Shown in pieces: positions 1 to 6,299 of a DNA stretch of 29,641 nucleotides. Origin of the DNA: Halobacteriales archaeon QS_9_70_65. Lineage in GTDB: Archaea > Halobacteriota > Halobacteria > Halobacteriales > Haloarculaceae. Location: assembly GCA_003023535.1 (NCBI GenBank), contig PXSC01000019.1, forward strand, positions 1-29,641, given 5' to 3'. Numbering within the stretch: the first letter of the stretch is position 1; each line of letters starts with the position of its first letter. Under the pieces are notes generated by a model, which saw only the letters and a program-made list of their open reading frames with translations, did not search any database and was not told where the DNA came from. The position numbers were made by a program, and so were the translations under genes.

Positions 1-139
1 CGAGGAGACGCCCGCCGTCCGCCAGCGGGTCAACAACGGCATTTTGCGGTACATCTTCGTGAAGAACCGGGGTAACTTCCTGGTGCCGCCCCGGGAGCTG
101 CGGGCGCTGCCGACGCCGGACGGCGAGGCGCCGCAGTGA
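1..139 (+). CDS. C-terminal end of an unidentified protein (truncated by window edge)
   Basis: The frame is open from base 2 and ends at the TGA at 137-139, giving about 45 residues. The tail contains a basic and aromatic stretch (RVNNGILRYIFVKNRG) followed by a proline-rich end. Codon use is strongly G/C at third positions, as in the other genes here, so it is probably the true 3' end of a gene that starts upstream of the window. I do not recognise the family from this short tail and assign no function. It converges on the minus-strand genes that follow. Confidence 0.55.
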   Translation, partial: EETPAVRQRVNNGILRYIFVKNRGNFLVPPRELRALPTPDGEAPQ

Positions 140-238
140 TCCGGGCGCCGGCAGTCACTCGTCGGGCTCGCAGGGCCGGGACGGCGAGCCGTGCCGCCGT
201 GTCGACGGCGCGGAGCGGGCGCCGACCGGGCCCTGGCC

Positions 239-631
239 CTACGACGCCGTCTCGCGGCCGCCGACGCGCCGGAACCGGACGCCGACGGCCGCCCCGACGG
301 CGCCCGACAGCGCGTAGATGGGCACGACCAGCACCGCGATGAGCAGCGTCTGGGCGCCGAGCACCAGCACCGGGGGGCCGCCGCCGAGCGACTGCCCGAG
401 GCCGACGGCGACGAAGCCGAGAAAGCCGACGGCGCCGCCGTAGGCGCCGGCCCGGGCGCCGGCACCGACGTGGCCCGGCTCCCGCGAGAGGCCGCCGGCG
501 AGGAGGCCGCCGGCGATGCCGGCCGCCAGCAGCAGCGGCAGGAGGTCCGCCTCGGCCAGGAAGTCCGCGACGACGCCCGTGACGACGGCGGCGGCCGTCA
601 CGGCCGTCCCGGCGAGCGTCCGTCGGTCCAT
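239..631 (-). CDS. Small hydrophobic membrane protein, 130 aa
   Basis: The protein is rich in Gly, Ala, Val and Leu and shows about four hydrophobic segments, near residues 8-26, 30-48, 62-80 and 88-115. It has short charged ends, including a basic C-terminus with RFRRVGGRE. This pattern resembles the small Gly-rich haloarchaeal membrane proteins often annotated as DUF5518-like, but that assignment is only by general appearance. It lies 30 bp downstream of the methyltransferase gene on the same strand and is probably the last gene of the thiR transcript. No catalytic motif is visible. The function is unknown. Confidence 0.65.
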   Translation of the reverse strand: MDRRTLAGTAVTAAAVVTGVVADFLAEADLLPLLLAAGIAGGLLAGGLSREPGHVGAGARAGAYGGAVGFLGFVAVGLGQSLGGGPPVLVLGAQTLLIAVLVVPIYALSGAVGAAVGVRFRRVGGRETAS

Positions 632-661
632 GCTCGAATGTCGGCCGGCGCCGCGATAACG

Positions 662-1156
662 CTAGCGGACCCGCCCGGACAGCAGGCCGACGAAGCCGAG
701 CCCGAACGTCTCGTAGCGTCGCGCCTCCGCGCGGTCGGCCAGCGCCGCCCGCGAGGCCGCCACGCGGCGGGACAGCGGTTCGTCCGGCCGGCCGAACGGC
801 GCCCGGAGGACGTCGCCGGGGCCGCTCCCGGGGGCGCCGGCGGCGGCGGTCGCGACCGGCGGGTCGGTCGCGTCCCCGCGGACGACGGCGACGTCGTCGC
901 CGTCCCGGCCGGCCCGGTCGCGGGCCCGCCGCAGCGGCGGCCCGGCGAGATCGACGCCGACGACGCGGCCCGCCGGGCCGACGCGCTCCCGGAGGTACGG
1001 CAGGTTGGCGCCGGTGCCGCAGCCCATCTCGACGACGGTGTCGCCGGGGCGAGCGACCCGCTCGGCGGCCGCCCGGCGCCACCGCCCGATGCCGGGGGCG
1101 GTTGCGACCCGGTCGTAGACGGCCGCCCACCGGCCGTAGAAGTCGGCGACGCTCAC
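662..1156 (-). CDS. Class I SAM-dependent methyltransferase, internally shortened
   Basis: This is a Rossmann-fold methyltransferase. Motif I, VVEMGCGTGANLPYL, sits at about residues 41-55 and the acidic motif II, VVGVDLAG, at about 65-72. The N-terminus DFYGRWAAVYDRVA is typical of haloarchaeal small-molecule or lipid-type methyltransferases. The C-terminus (DVLRAPFGRPDEPLSRR through LGFVGLLSG) also fits that family. At about residues 100-106 the sequence jumps from RGDATDPPV straight into the C-terminal part. The strand that normally carries the substrate-side motifs after motif II, which I estimate at 40-50 residues, is missing without breaking the frame. At 164 aa it is short for the family (about 200-210). 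Its GTG start overlaps the stop of thiR by four bases (GTGA), so the two are translationally coupled. It is probably inactive, and the substrate is unknown. Confidence 0.75.
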   Translation of the reverse strand: MSVADFYGRWAAVYDRVATAPGIGRWRRAAAERVARPGDTVVEMGCGTGANLPYLRERVGPAGRVVGVDLAGPPLRRARDRAGRDGDDVAVVRGDATDPPVATAAAGAPGSGPGDVLRAPFGRPDEPLSRRVAASRAALADRAEARRYETFGLGFVGLLSGRVR

Positions 1157-2049
1157 CGACGGAGCTCCCGGACGGCGGCGACGACCTCGGCGGCGTCGGC
1201 GCCGAGAACGTAGCAGATCGGCTCGACGCCGAACCCGCCGGTCTGATAGAGCACGTCGGCCGGGCCGTCGGCCAGCGCCGCCGCGACGGCCGGCTCGAGG
1301 TCGGCCTCGGCGTCGAACTCCGCGGTCCCGTGGCCGCGGGCCTCCAGGTCGGCCACCAGCGACGGCTCGTAGCGGACGTTCAGCGCCGCCCGCGCGGGGC
1401 TGCCGGCATTTCGAGCCGCCAGCAGCACGCTCGCGACGTGGCCGGAGACGCCGAACTCCGGGTCGCCGGGCACCGTCGCCGTCCCTTTGACGTCGAGAAT
1501 GCGGCCGGGGACGGCCGCCACGTCGTCGACGGTCGTCGCGTCGGGCAGCGCCTCGACGAGGTTCGACCCGACGGCGGGGATGAGCGCGGCGAAGCCGCCG
1601 GTGTTCTCCAGCGTCGCCACGCCGCGGCGGACCGACGCCCGGACCCGCTCGGTCGTCCGCAGCCGCCCGTCGGGGTCGTGAACGTCGAAGGAGCCCTCGA
1701 ACTCCGCAAGCGGCGGGAAGGCGGCCTCGTGGAGCCGCGCCAGGAGGTCGCCCCGCTCCAGGCGGCGGATCAGCACCTCCGCCTCGACGAGCGCCTGTAC
1801 CCGCGTCATCTCCCCGTCGGCGAGGCCGTCGGCCAGCGTCTCCACCAGCTCCCGGACCCGATCGTCGCCGGCGACGTCGTCGTCGACCTCGACCCCGCCG
1901 TGGGCGTACTTCGAGACGGCGCTCTGAGAGATGCCCAGCAGGTCGGCCACCTCGCTTTGAGTGAGGTCCCGCTCCCGCAGTTCACCCGCCAGGAGCGACC
2001 GGAACGTCGGGAGGAACTCCTCGACGACCACCTCCTCGATGAACCTCAT
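1153..2049 (-). CDS. thiR: HTH-ThiN transcriptional regulator of thiamine genes (ThiR-like)
   Basis: This 298-aa protein has an N-terminal Xre-like helix-turn-helix (about residues 25-52, with DLTQSEVADLLGISQSAVSK) and a C-terminal ThiN domain (about 125-298). In archaea the HTH-ThiN fusion is the repressor ThiR, which senses thiamine phosphate and controls thiamine synthesis and transport. Stand-alone or ThiD-fused ThiN is instead a thiamine-phosphate synthase. ThiN signatures are seen as GGFAALIPAVGSNL and the C-terminal DVLYQTGGFGVEP. The start is ATG at 2049, with a GGTGA ribosome-binding sequence four bases upstream on the minus strand. An IS200/IS605-like element begins directly upstream, so the native promoter is displaced. 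The downstream methyltransferase overlaps by four bases. Confidence 0.85.
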   Translation of the reverse strand: MRFIEEVVVEEFLPTFRSLLAGELRERDLTQSEVADLLGISQSAVSKYAHGGVEVDDDVAGDDRVRELVETLADGLADGEMTRVQALVEAEVLIRRLERGDLLARLHEAAFPPLAEFEGSFDVHDPDGRLRTTERVRASVRRGVATLENTGGFAALIPAVGSNLVEALPDATTVDDVAAVPGRILDVKGTATVPGDPEFGVSGHVASVLLAARNAGSPARAALNVRYEPSLVADLEARGHGTAEFDAEADLEPAVAAALADGPADVLYQTGGFGVEPICYVLGADAAEVVAAVRELRR

Positions 2050-2067
2050 CTTTCACCAAGCAGGAAA

Positions 2068-2087
2068 CCCCGCCCCAAGGGGCGGGG
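2068..2087. repeat. Left-end hairpin of the tnpB element
   Basis: A perfect 9-bp inverted repeat, CCCCGCCCC and GGGGCGGGG, is separated by AA. It lies just inside the end of the element next to thiR. Subterminal hairpins of this type are recognised as single-stranded DNA by TnpA in the IS200/IS605 family. It also lies between thiR and the small divergent gene, where it could end transcription of the latter. Confidence 0.75.
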
Positions 2088-2116
2088 AGGAATGCGACAC
2101 TTAGCCGTCTGTCTAA

Positions 2117-2254
2117 CTACTGCGTTCTGTCGGTGTCGAGGCATTCTGCCCCCTCTAACAACAACCCTTTCCATGTGTATCCTCGCTCGTTTTTCAGTTC
2201 GGTTAGCCAGTCGTGCTGTTCTTCGCTGACTTGTAGCCGCACATCTTTGGGCAT
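2117..2254 (-). CDS. 45-aa protein encoded divergently from tnpB
   Basis: The minus-strand ATG at 2252-2254 opens MPKDVRLQVSEEQHDWLTEL and runs to TAG at 2117-2119. It encodes 45 residues with an N-terminal beta-strand-like segment (DVRLQVS) and a helical part (EEQHDWLTELKNERGYTWKG). Strand-helix peptides of this kind resemble ribbon-helix-helix-type DNA-binding proteins, but that is inference. I recall similar short genes beside tnpB in haloarchaeal IS1341-type elements. It is transcribed away from tnpB, the two start codons being about 55 bp apart, so it may share a control region with tnpB. The clear coding pattern in a low-GC stretch supports a real gene. The function is unknown. Confidence 0.65.
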   Translation of the reverse strand: MPKDVRLQVSEEQHDWLTELKNERGYTWKGLLLEGAECLDTDRTQ

Positions 2255-2308
2255 ACATCTTTGTTAGTTCCCGTGCGCTTTATGTGCTTTGGTCCCGTAG
2301 CAGTAGGT

Positions 2309-3607
2309 GTGACCGCTACCGCCACGAAAACCCTCGAAGCCACACTCGCGCCGCCGACGGCGCACAAAGAGCAACGGCTTCAGCGTACCGTGGCGACGTA
2401 TCGCCGCGCCCTTTCGGAGTCCTTCGAGGGGGGCGCGGACACGCAATCGGCGGTCAACAATGTTGTCACCGGCTACAATCTCACGTCCTACGCGAAGGAC
2501 GCGCTTAAGAACTACGTCCCGCAACTTCGAGACAGCTACAACGCGCTGGAGTTGGACGACGACCACCCTGTTCGGTTCACGAACCGGGGTTGGCGTCTCG
2601 ACCACTCCGAAGACAGAACGCACGAGTTCTGCTGGCGCATCCCGCAAGCCGGACGTGGCAACGCCTTCTGGATTCCACTCCGCATTAATCCCGCACAACG
2701 CGAGTTGTGGGACGACCTTCTCAACGGCGACGTGTCGGTCGGGGAGTTCCGATTGAAAGAACACCGCACGAACTGGGTACTCCACGTTACCGTCGAGTAC
2801 GCGGTCGCGGAATCGGACTACGAACCGACAGACAACGACGTAACACCGGTGGGCTTCGACATCGGTGAAGCCCACCTGCTTGCGGGCTGTGCCTGCGAGC
2901 AAGGTACTCCGACTGACCCACTGCTCATCAACGGTGGTCGCGCTCGCCATCTCCGCAAAGAGATGTTCACGACATTGAAACGGCTTCAAAAGCGTGACGC
3001 CGCCGAGTGGCGGATTGACGAGCGATTCGAGCACTACCAGAACGCGCTCACGGACATCATTGAAAAGGCGTCTCGACGGGCTGTCAAGTACGCCCACCAG
3101 TTCGAGAAGCCGGTAGTTGTGCTGGAAGACCTCTCGGACATCCGCGAAGACCTCGATTACGGCGAGTGGATGAACCGTCGCCTGCACGCATGGGCGTTCG
3201 CTCGCCTTCAACAGCGTATCGAGGACAAAGCACGGGAGGTCGGGCTTCCAGTTATCTATATTCGACCGGAGTACACGAGTCAGACCTGCCACGAGTGCAA
3301 TCACGTCGGCTACCGCAACGGCGACGAGTTTCGCTGTACGAACGACGAGTGTTGGGTCACGGAGTACCACGCAGACATCAACGCGGCAGCCAATATCGCT
3401 GACCGCCACGACCCGTGGGGTGAGAGCCTGCCGCTGAAACCGGCGGGCAATGACATCCCTCGGGACGGGAGCGCCTGTGACAGCGCCACGGAACACCGGG
3501 AGGCGAGTCGGGAATCCCGACAGACGACCCTCCCGACGTACAGTTCCGAAACTTCCTCGCATAGCGAGGCTTCTCTTGTAGGAAGCCCCGCCGTTCACGG
3601 CGGGTGA
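2309..3607 (+). CDS. tnpB: TnpB, RNA-guided nuclease of an IS200/IS605-like element
   Basis: TnpB proteins are RuvC-type nucleases guided by an RNA made from the element's right end, and they promote transposon retention. All parts are present in this 432-aa copy. The catalytic residues are Asp184 (VGFDIGEAHL), Glu273 (VVLEDLSD) and Asp356 (HADINAAAN). A four-Cys zinc finger lies at about 326-350 (CHECN and CTNDEC). The GTG at 2309 gives the expected start VTATATKTLEATLAPP, while the longer frame from 2261 adds a non-homologous leader. No frameshift is visible, so it may be active. The last ~20 codons overlap stem-loops expected to be part of the guide RNA. Confidence 0.88.
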   Translation: MTATATKTLEATLAPPTAHKEQRLQRTVATYRRALSESFEGGADTQSAVNNVVTGYNLTSYAKDALKNYVPQLRDSYNALELDDDHPVRFTNRGWRLDHSEDRTHEFCWRIPQAGRGNAFWIPLRINPAQRELWDDLLNGDVSVGEFRLKEHRTNWVLHVTVEYAVAESDYEPTDNDVTPVGFDIGEAHLLAGCACEQGTPTDPLLINGGRARHLRKEMFTTLKRLQKRDAAEWRIDERFEHYQNALTDIIEKASRRAVKYAHQFEKPVVVLEDLSDIREDLDYGEWMNRRLHAWAFARLQQRIEDKAREVGLPVIYIRPEYTSQTCHECNHVGYRNGDEFRCTNDECWVTEYHADINAAANIADRHDPWGESLPLKPAGNDIPRDGSACDSATEHREASRESRQTTLPTYSSETSSHSEASLVGSPAVHGG

Positions 3608-3615
3608 GGATGTCA
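3550..3615 (+). ncRNA. Probable guide RNA (omega/reRNA) 3' region of the tnpB element
   Basis: Two stem-loops follow each other at the 3' end of tnpB: CCTCGC/GCGAGG at 3555-3569 and CCCGCCG/CGGCGGG at 3587-3604. They end at the element boundary. In characterised TnpB systems the guide RNA scaffold comes from this position, and its guide is copied from DNA just beyond the right end. Here that DNA is the dcd 3' end read in antisense. The RNA limits are not visible in the sequence, so only the structured core is marked. Confidence 0.45.
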
Positions 3616-4206
3616 CGAGCGCTGATCGCCCCCGAACTCCTCGTCGGACTGGATGCGGGAGGCCTGCGGCCCCGACTGACCCTGGTACTTCGAGCCGCGT
3701 CCCGTGCCGTAGGGGCGTTCGGCGCGGCTTTTCAGTTCGGCGAAGATGAGCTGCGAGATCCGCATATCAGGATTCAGAGATACCGGTGCAGTACCGAGAT
3801 TGGATAGCTCGAGGGTTATCTGGCCTTTGTAACCCGGATCGACGATACCTGCTGTCGCATGAATGACAACTGCGAGCCGGCCGAGCGAGGACCGTCCCTG
3901 GACCGTCCCGAGAAGGTCCGGCGGAATCTCGACGCGCTCCTTCGTCGTCCCGAGGACGAAGTCGCCAGGGTGGAGAACGAAATCCTCGCCCGCCTCGACG
4001 TGGGTTTCGTCGACGTACTCGTCGACCTCCTGTTCGCTGTCGGGGTGGATACAGGAGATGTTGGTCCGCCGGAACTCGAGGAACTCCCGGCCGAGCCGGA
4101 GGTCGACGCTGGCCGGCTGGATCTGCAGTTCGGGGTCGTCGAGCGGCTCGACGACCAGTTCGCCGTCCGCCAGCCGGCGGCGGATGTCCGCATCGGAGAG
4201 TATCAT
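3613..4206 (-). CDS. dcd: dCTP deaminase
   Basis: The enzyme deaminates dCTP to dUTP for thymidylate synthesis in the cytosol. The 197-aa sequence is complete. It has the N-terminal [17 protein letters not shown], the nucleotide-binding [12 protein letters not shown], the active-site block [21 protein letters not shown] with its catalytic Glu, and the C-terminal lid region with [11 protein letters not shown]. The family forms trimers. The TGA stop (3613-3615 on the plus strand) is the first codon of the adjoining IS end sequence TGACATCC, so the last few residues may differ from the ancestral protein. Nothing essential is lost. It probably once lay directly upstream of thiR. Confidence 0.95.
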   Translation of the reverse strand: MILSDADIRRRLADGELVVEPLDDPELQIQPASVDLRLGREFLEFRRTNISCIHPDSEQEVDEYVDETHVEAGEDFVLHPGDFVLGTTKERVEIPPDLLGTVQGRSSLGRLAVVIHATAGIVDPGYKGQITLELSNLGTAPVSLNPDMRISQLIFAELKSRAERPYGTGRGSKYQGQSGPQASRIQSDEEFGGDQRS

Positions 4207-4306
4207 ATCGCGAGTGGGGCCGACAGGGGCTTAAATGCCCGCGGTAGCGGTGGGACGCCACCGCGGCTCCAGCGGCTTTTTCTGGACGTCCCACCCATTA
4301 TCAGGC

Positions 4307-4645
4307 ATGAAACAGGCAATCGTCGCCCGCACGGACCTCGGGATGGGGCGGGGCAAACTCGCCGCACAGGTCGCCCACGCGTCGCTGCAGGCATACGAGT
4401 CCGCCGGCTCGTCGGCCCGGAGCGAGTGGACGTCCGGCGGCCAGAAGAAGGTCGTCCTGAAGGGCGCCGGCGAGTCACAGCTCCAGGAGCTGGCCGACCA
4501 GGCCCGCCGGGAGGGGCTGCCGTACGCGCTGGTGCGGGACGCCGGCCACACGCAGCTGGAGCCGGGGACGCTGACGGCGCTGGCGGTCGGCCCCGGCGCG
4601 GAGAACGTCGTCGACAGGGTGACCGGTGAGCTGAGTCTGTACTGA
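4307..4645 (+). CDS. pth2: Peptidyl-tRNA hydrolase, archaeal type 2
   Basis: Pth2 releases tRNA from prematurely dropped peptidyl-tRNA. The 112-aa protein starts at ATG 4307 with [20 protein letters not shown], which matches the family start (beta strand, then the conserved G-K-x-AAQVAHA helix). It also contains the conserved [21 protein letters not shown] block near the C-terminus. The longer upstream frame lacks homology. Length is normal for Pth2. Divergent dcd lies about 100 bp upstream. In other haloarchaea, as I recall, pth2 is often next to truD. Here truD lies about 2.5 kb further on. Confidence 0.95.
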   Translation: MKQAIVARTDLGMGRGKLAAQVAHASLQAYESAGSSARSEWTSGGQKKVVLKGAGESQLQELADQARREGLPYALVRDAGHTQLEPGTLTALAVGPGAENVVDRVTGELSLY

Positions 4646-4670
4646 ACGTCCGGGAATCCGACCGAATCTG

Positions 4671-4689
4671 TCACCACAATTTATGGTGA
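4671..4689. promoter_or_regulatory. Palindromic operator over the TATA box of the abrB-vapC operon
   Basis: A perfect 6-bp inverted repeat, TCACCA and TGGTGA, flanks CAATTTA, whose AATTTA is the likely TATA element. A start point about 25 bp downstream would fall just before the ATG at 4716. A dyad over the TATA box suits autorepression by the AbrB-type antitoxin or the antitoxin-toxin complex. This is seen in the sequence, but binding is inferred. Confidence 0.6.
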
Positions 4690-4715
4690 TAGAAGGCGTT
4701 CGACGCGACAGAGCG

Positions 4716-4973
4716 ATGGGCACGAGCGATGAATCTGCGGATGCGTCCGAGTACGGGACGGCCGAACTGAACGACCGCGGCCGACTCACGATCCCCAAGG
4801 AGCTACGCGAGGACCTCCAGTTGGAGGGCGGGACGGAGTTCGTGGTGGTCCGCGAGGGCGGCGACATCCGACTGGTACGCCAGCTCCCCGCCCTTGAGAC
4901 GCTCACCCGGGACGAGGAGTGGGGCGAGGAGGCCTTCCGGGATGCCGGCGAAGCGACGTTCGGAGGGTCCTGA
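4716..4973 (+). CDS. AbrB/MazE-type antitoxin
   Basis: The 85-residue protein has a swapped-hairpin AbrB domain at about residues 14-60 (TAELNDRGRLTIPKELREDL, then GTEFVVVREGGDIRLVR). An acidic C-terminal tail (LTRDEEWGEEAFRDAGE) is expected to wrap around and inhibit the toxin. The ATG at 4716 was chosen over the ATG at 4683 because it follows the TATA box and operator at a suitable distance and begins the usual Ser/Asp-rich leader. Its TGA overlaps the toxin ATG (TGATG), giving translational coupling. Together with the next gene it forms a type II toxin-antitoxin pair that is probably self-regulated. Confidence 0.85.
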   Translation: MGTSDESADASEYGTAELNDRGRLTIPKELREDLQLEGGTEFVVVREGGDIRLVRQLPALETLTRDEEWGEEAFRDAGEATFGGS

Positions 4974-5425
4974 TGGGGCGTCGGATCATACCCGACGTGA
5001 ACGCGCTCTCCATCCAGCTCGTCGACGACCACCCCGGCCACCCGTACGTGGCCGAGGCGCTGGTGCCGGCACTCACCGGGTCGGACACCCTCGTCGCGTT
5101 CGGGTACCTCCCGCTCCGGGTGCAGTGGGCGCTCGAGGACCTCGACTTCGAGACGGTCGCCGCGAGAAACGCCGTGTCGTCCCTTCTCGAGTACCCGATG
5201 GAGTTCGTCGACGTCGACGACGAAACGGTCCGGGACGCGTACGAAATCAGCGCGGCGAAGAACCACGACGTCTACGATTTCTACCTCGCGGTGGCGCGGG
5301 AGGCGGATGTCGACGCCATCTGCACCACCGACACGGACTTCGAGGCGCTGTGCTCGGGGGAGGCGTTCGAATACCGGAATCCGGTTCCGACGGAGGTCTT
5401 GGAGCGATTTCACGAGGTCTCGTAG
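4973..5425 (+). CDS. vapC: VapC-like PIN-domain toxin
   Basis: PIN-domain toxins are Mg-dependent ribonucleases, usually cutting tRNA or rRNA. The 150-aa protein shows the N-terminal metal-binding Asp8 (RRIIPDVNAL) and the C-terminal acidic pair in AICTTDTDFEAL, with further acidic residues in between (DVYDFYLAVAREADVDA). These are the expected four-acid PIN residues. The ATG overlaps the antitoxin stop by one base. The length is typical (130-150). The toxin frame is intact while several neighbouring genes are decayed, which fits selection for retention by addiction. The RNA target cannot be told from the sequence. Confidence 0.85.
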   Translation: MGRRIIPDVNALSIQLVDDHPGHPYVAEALVPALTGSDTLVAFGYLPLRVQWALEDLDFETVAARNAVSSLLEYPMEFVDVDDETVRDAYEISAAKNHDVYDFYLAVAREADVDAICTTDTDFEALCSGEAFEYRNPVPTEVLERFHEVS

Positions 5426-5434
5426 CGACCCCAC

Positions 5435-5728
5435 TCAGTCGAACCCACGCCGGTACTGCCGCGGAACGGGCGCCTCGTAAGCCCAGCGCCCCGGCGACTC
5501 GGACTGCGAAGTAGGGGTCCCGGAAGTGCTGGCGGCCGACGACTGCCAGGTCGGCGCGGTTCTTCCGGACGACGGCGTCGGCGCCCTCCGGGGTCGTGAT
5601 CCTCTCGACGGCACCGACCGGGAGCCACCGCCGGCGACCCGTCCGGCGTACGGCACCTGGTAGTGCGGTCCGGTTTCCGGCACCTGCTGGTCGGAGCGGA
5701 TTCCGCCCGCGTCGACGTCGATCGGGTC
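5435..5728 (-). pseudogene. Remnant of an old-yellow-enzyme family NADH:flavin oxidoreductase
   Basis: Three minus-strand frames together spell the C-terminal part of an OYE-type oxidoreductase. One frame gives DPIDVDAGGIRSDQQ and PETGPHYQVPYAG (5728 to about 5650). The next gives RITTPEGADAVVRKNRADLA and VVGRQHFRDPYFAV, the flavin-phosphate binding part. The last gives APVPRQYRRGFD with the stop at 5435-5437. Sequence is missing between the first two blocks, and the frame shifts at least twice. The N-terminal TIM-barrel half is absent. The gene is therefore dead. It lies tail to tail with vapC, only 9 bp away. Confidence 0.75.
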
Positions 5729-5938
5729 GACGGCCCCGCGACGGGCCCGGCGCTCGTCGTCGGCTTCGGAGCCGCGATGACCCGCCTCCTCACCCGGTCG
5801 GACCTACAGGAGATTCCGCTGGCCGGACGCGCCCGTCCCGGCGGGACCCCGACAGGGTCGTTGCGACCAGCGCCGCCCTCGGAATGCTGTTTTCCCTAGT
5901 CATCGCGGCTACGACCGGCGACCTCGCGGTCGTTCCGG
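5729..5938. other. Stretch without a recognisable gene
   Basis: This stretch continues upstream of the OYE remnant. A plus-strand frame near 5850-5930 reads a short hydrophobic segment (VVATSAALGMLFSLVIAA) that could be a relic of a membrane protein, and a 40-codon frame starts at 5777. Neither shows a recognisable domain or a complete gene. It is most likely decayed DNA. Confidence 0.4.
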
Positions 5939-6043
5939 CTACGCGACGAGCCCGACCTCGCGGACGTGCCGTCGCAGCTTCGCCTCCGACCCGAAGGTCC
6001 TCCCGCAGTCCTCGCAGACGTGTTCCTCGGCCGTCTCGTCCAT
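5939..6043 (-). CDS. 34-aa C2H2-like zinc-finger peptide
   Basis: The minus-strand ATG at 6041-6043 opens MDETAEEHVCEDCGRTF and ends at TAG 5939-5941. It holds a CxxC pair, the finger core Phe, a Leu and one His (LRRH), the outline of a C2H2 finger with no obvious second His. Haloarchaeal genomes carry many very small zinc-finger proteins, mostly of unknown role. This one ends in the EVGLVA-type tail that I recall from similar short proteins. A fourth metal ligand may come from elsewhere or from a dimer. It is expected to be cytoplasmic, with a nucleic-acid or protein-binding role only by inference. Confidence 0.65.
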   Translation of the reverse strand: MDETAEEHVCEDCGRTFGSEAKLRRHVREVGLVA

Positions 6044-6299
6044 ACCCGGGCGTGGCCGTCTATGGTAATGAACCCCACGGTCGGGGCTCGTGACGCCGGC
6101 CCCTCGCTTCTCTCGGGGAGTCGCGGAATCGACTCGACGGCCGTGCGGCGCCTCCGATGCGTCCGGAGATGGAGAAGTTTACCCGTTCAGGAATCGTAAT
6201 CGAAGGCTGCAGGCGGAAGAAACCCCCCGACCTCGGGGTCGACGGCGGACGCACCGCGGACGACCCGCGGGCGGGGTCACTGTAAACGACGAACTCACG

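Larger units (their letters stand above)
2050..3615 (+). mobile_element. IS200/IS605-like element (IS1341 type, tnpB only) between thiR and dcd
   Basis: The element carries tnpB but no tnpA. The left side holds a perfect hairpin at 2068-2087 (nine G/C pairs around AA), and the right side holds a hairpin at 3587-3604 followed by GAGGATGTCA. Read on the minus strand, the right end is TGACATCCTC, the same ten bases found at the end of the element at 27.4 kb. Average GC is lower than in the flanking genes, consistent with transfer. The left boundary lies within a few bases of the thiR start codon, and the right boundary is at the dcd stop codon. Exact ends are inferred from the hairpins and gene borders. 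TnpA would have to be supplied in trans. Confidence 0.8.

Noticed and set aside
1102..2229. Long plus-strand open frames antisense to thiR and the methyltransferase
   Set aside because: In GC-rich haloarchaeal DNA the antisense frames stay open by chance. They lack recognisable domains, while the minus strand carries clear family motifs.
2046..2258. 70-codon minus-strand frame starting MYAQRC at the element left end
   Set aside because: The shorter frame from 2254 in another phase reads a coherent peptide (MPKDVRLQVSEE), whereas this one is Arg-rich and runs through the end hairpin.
2264..3616. 450-codon minus-strand frame opposite tnpB
   Set aside because: It is the mirror of the tnpB frame, with no domain. 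TnpB motifs and the zinc finger are on the plus strand.
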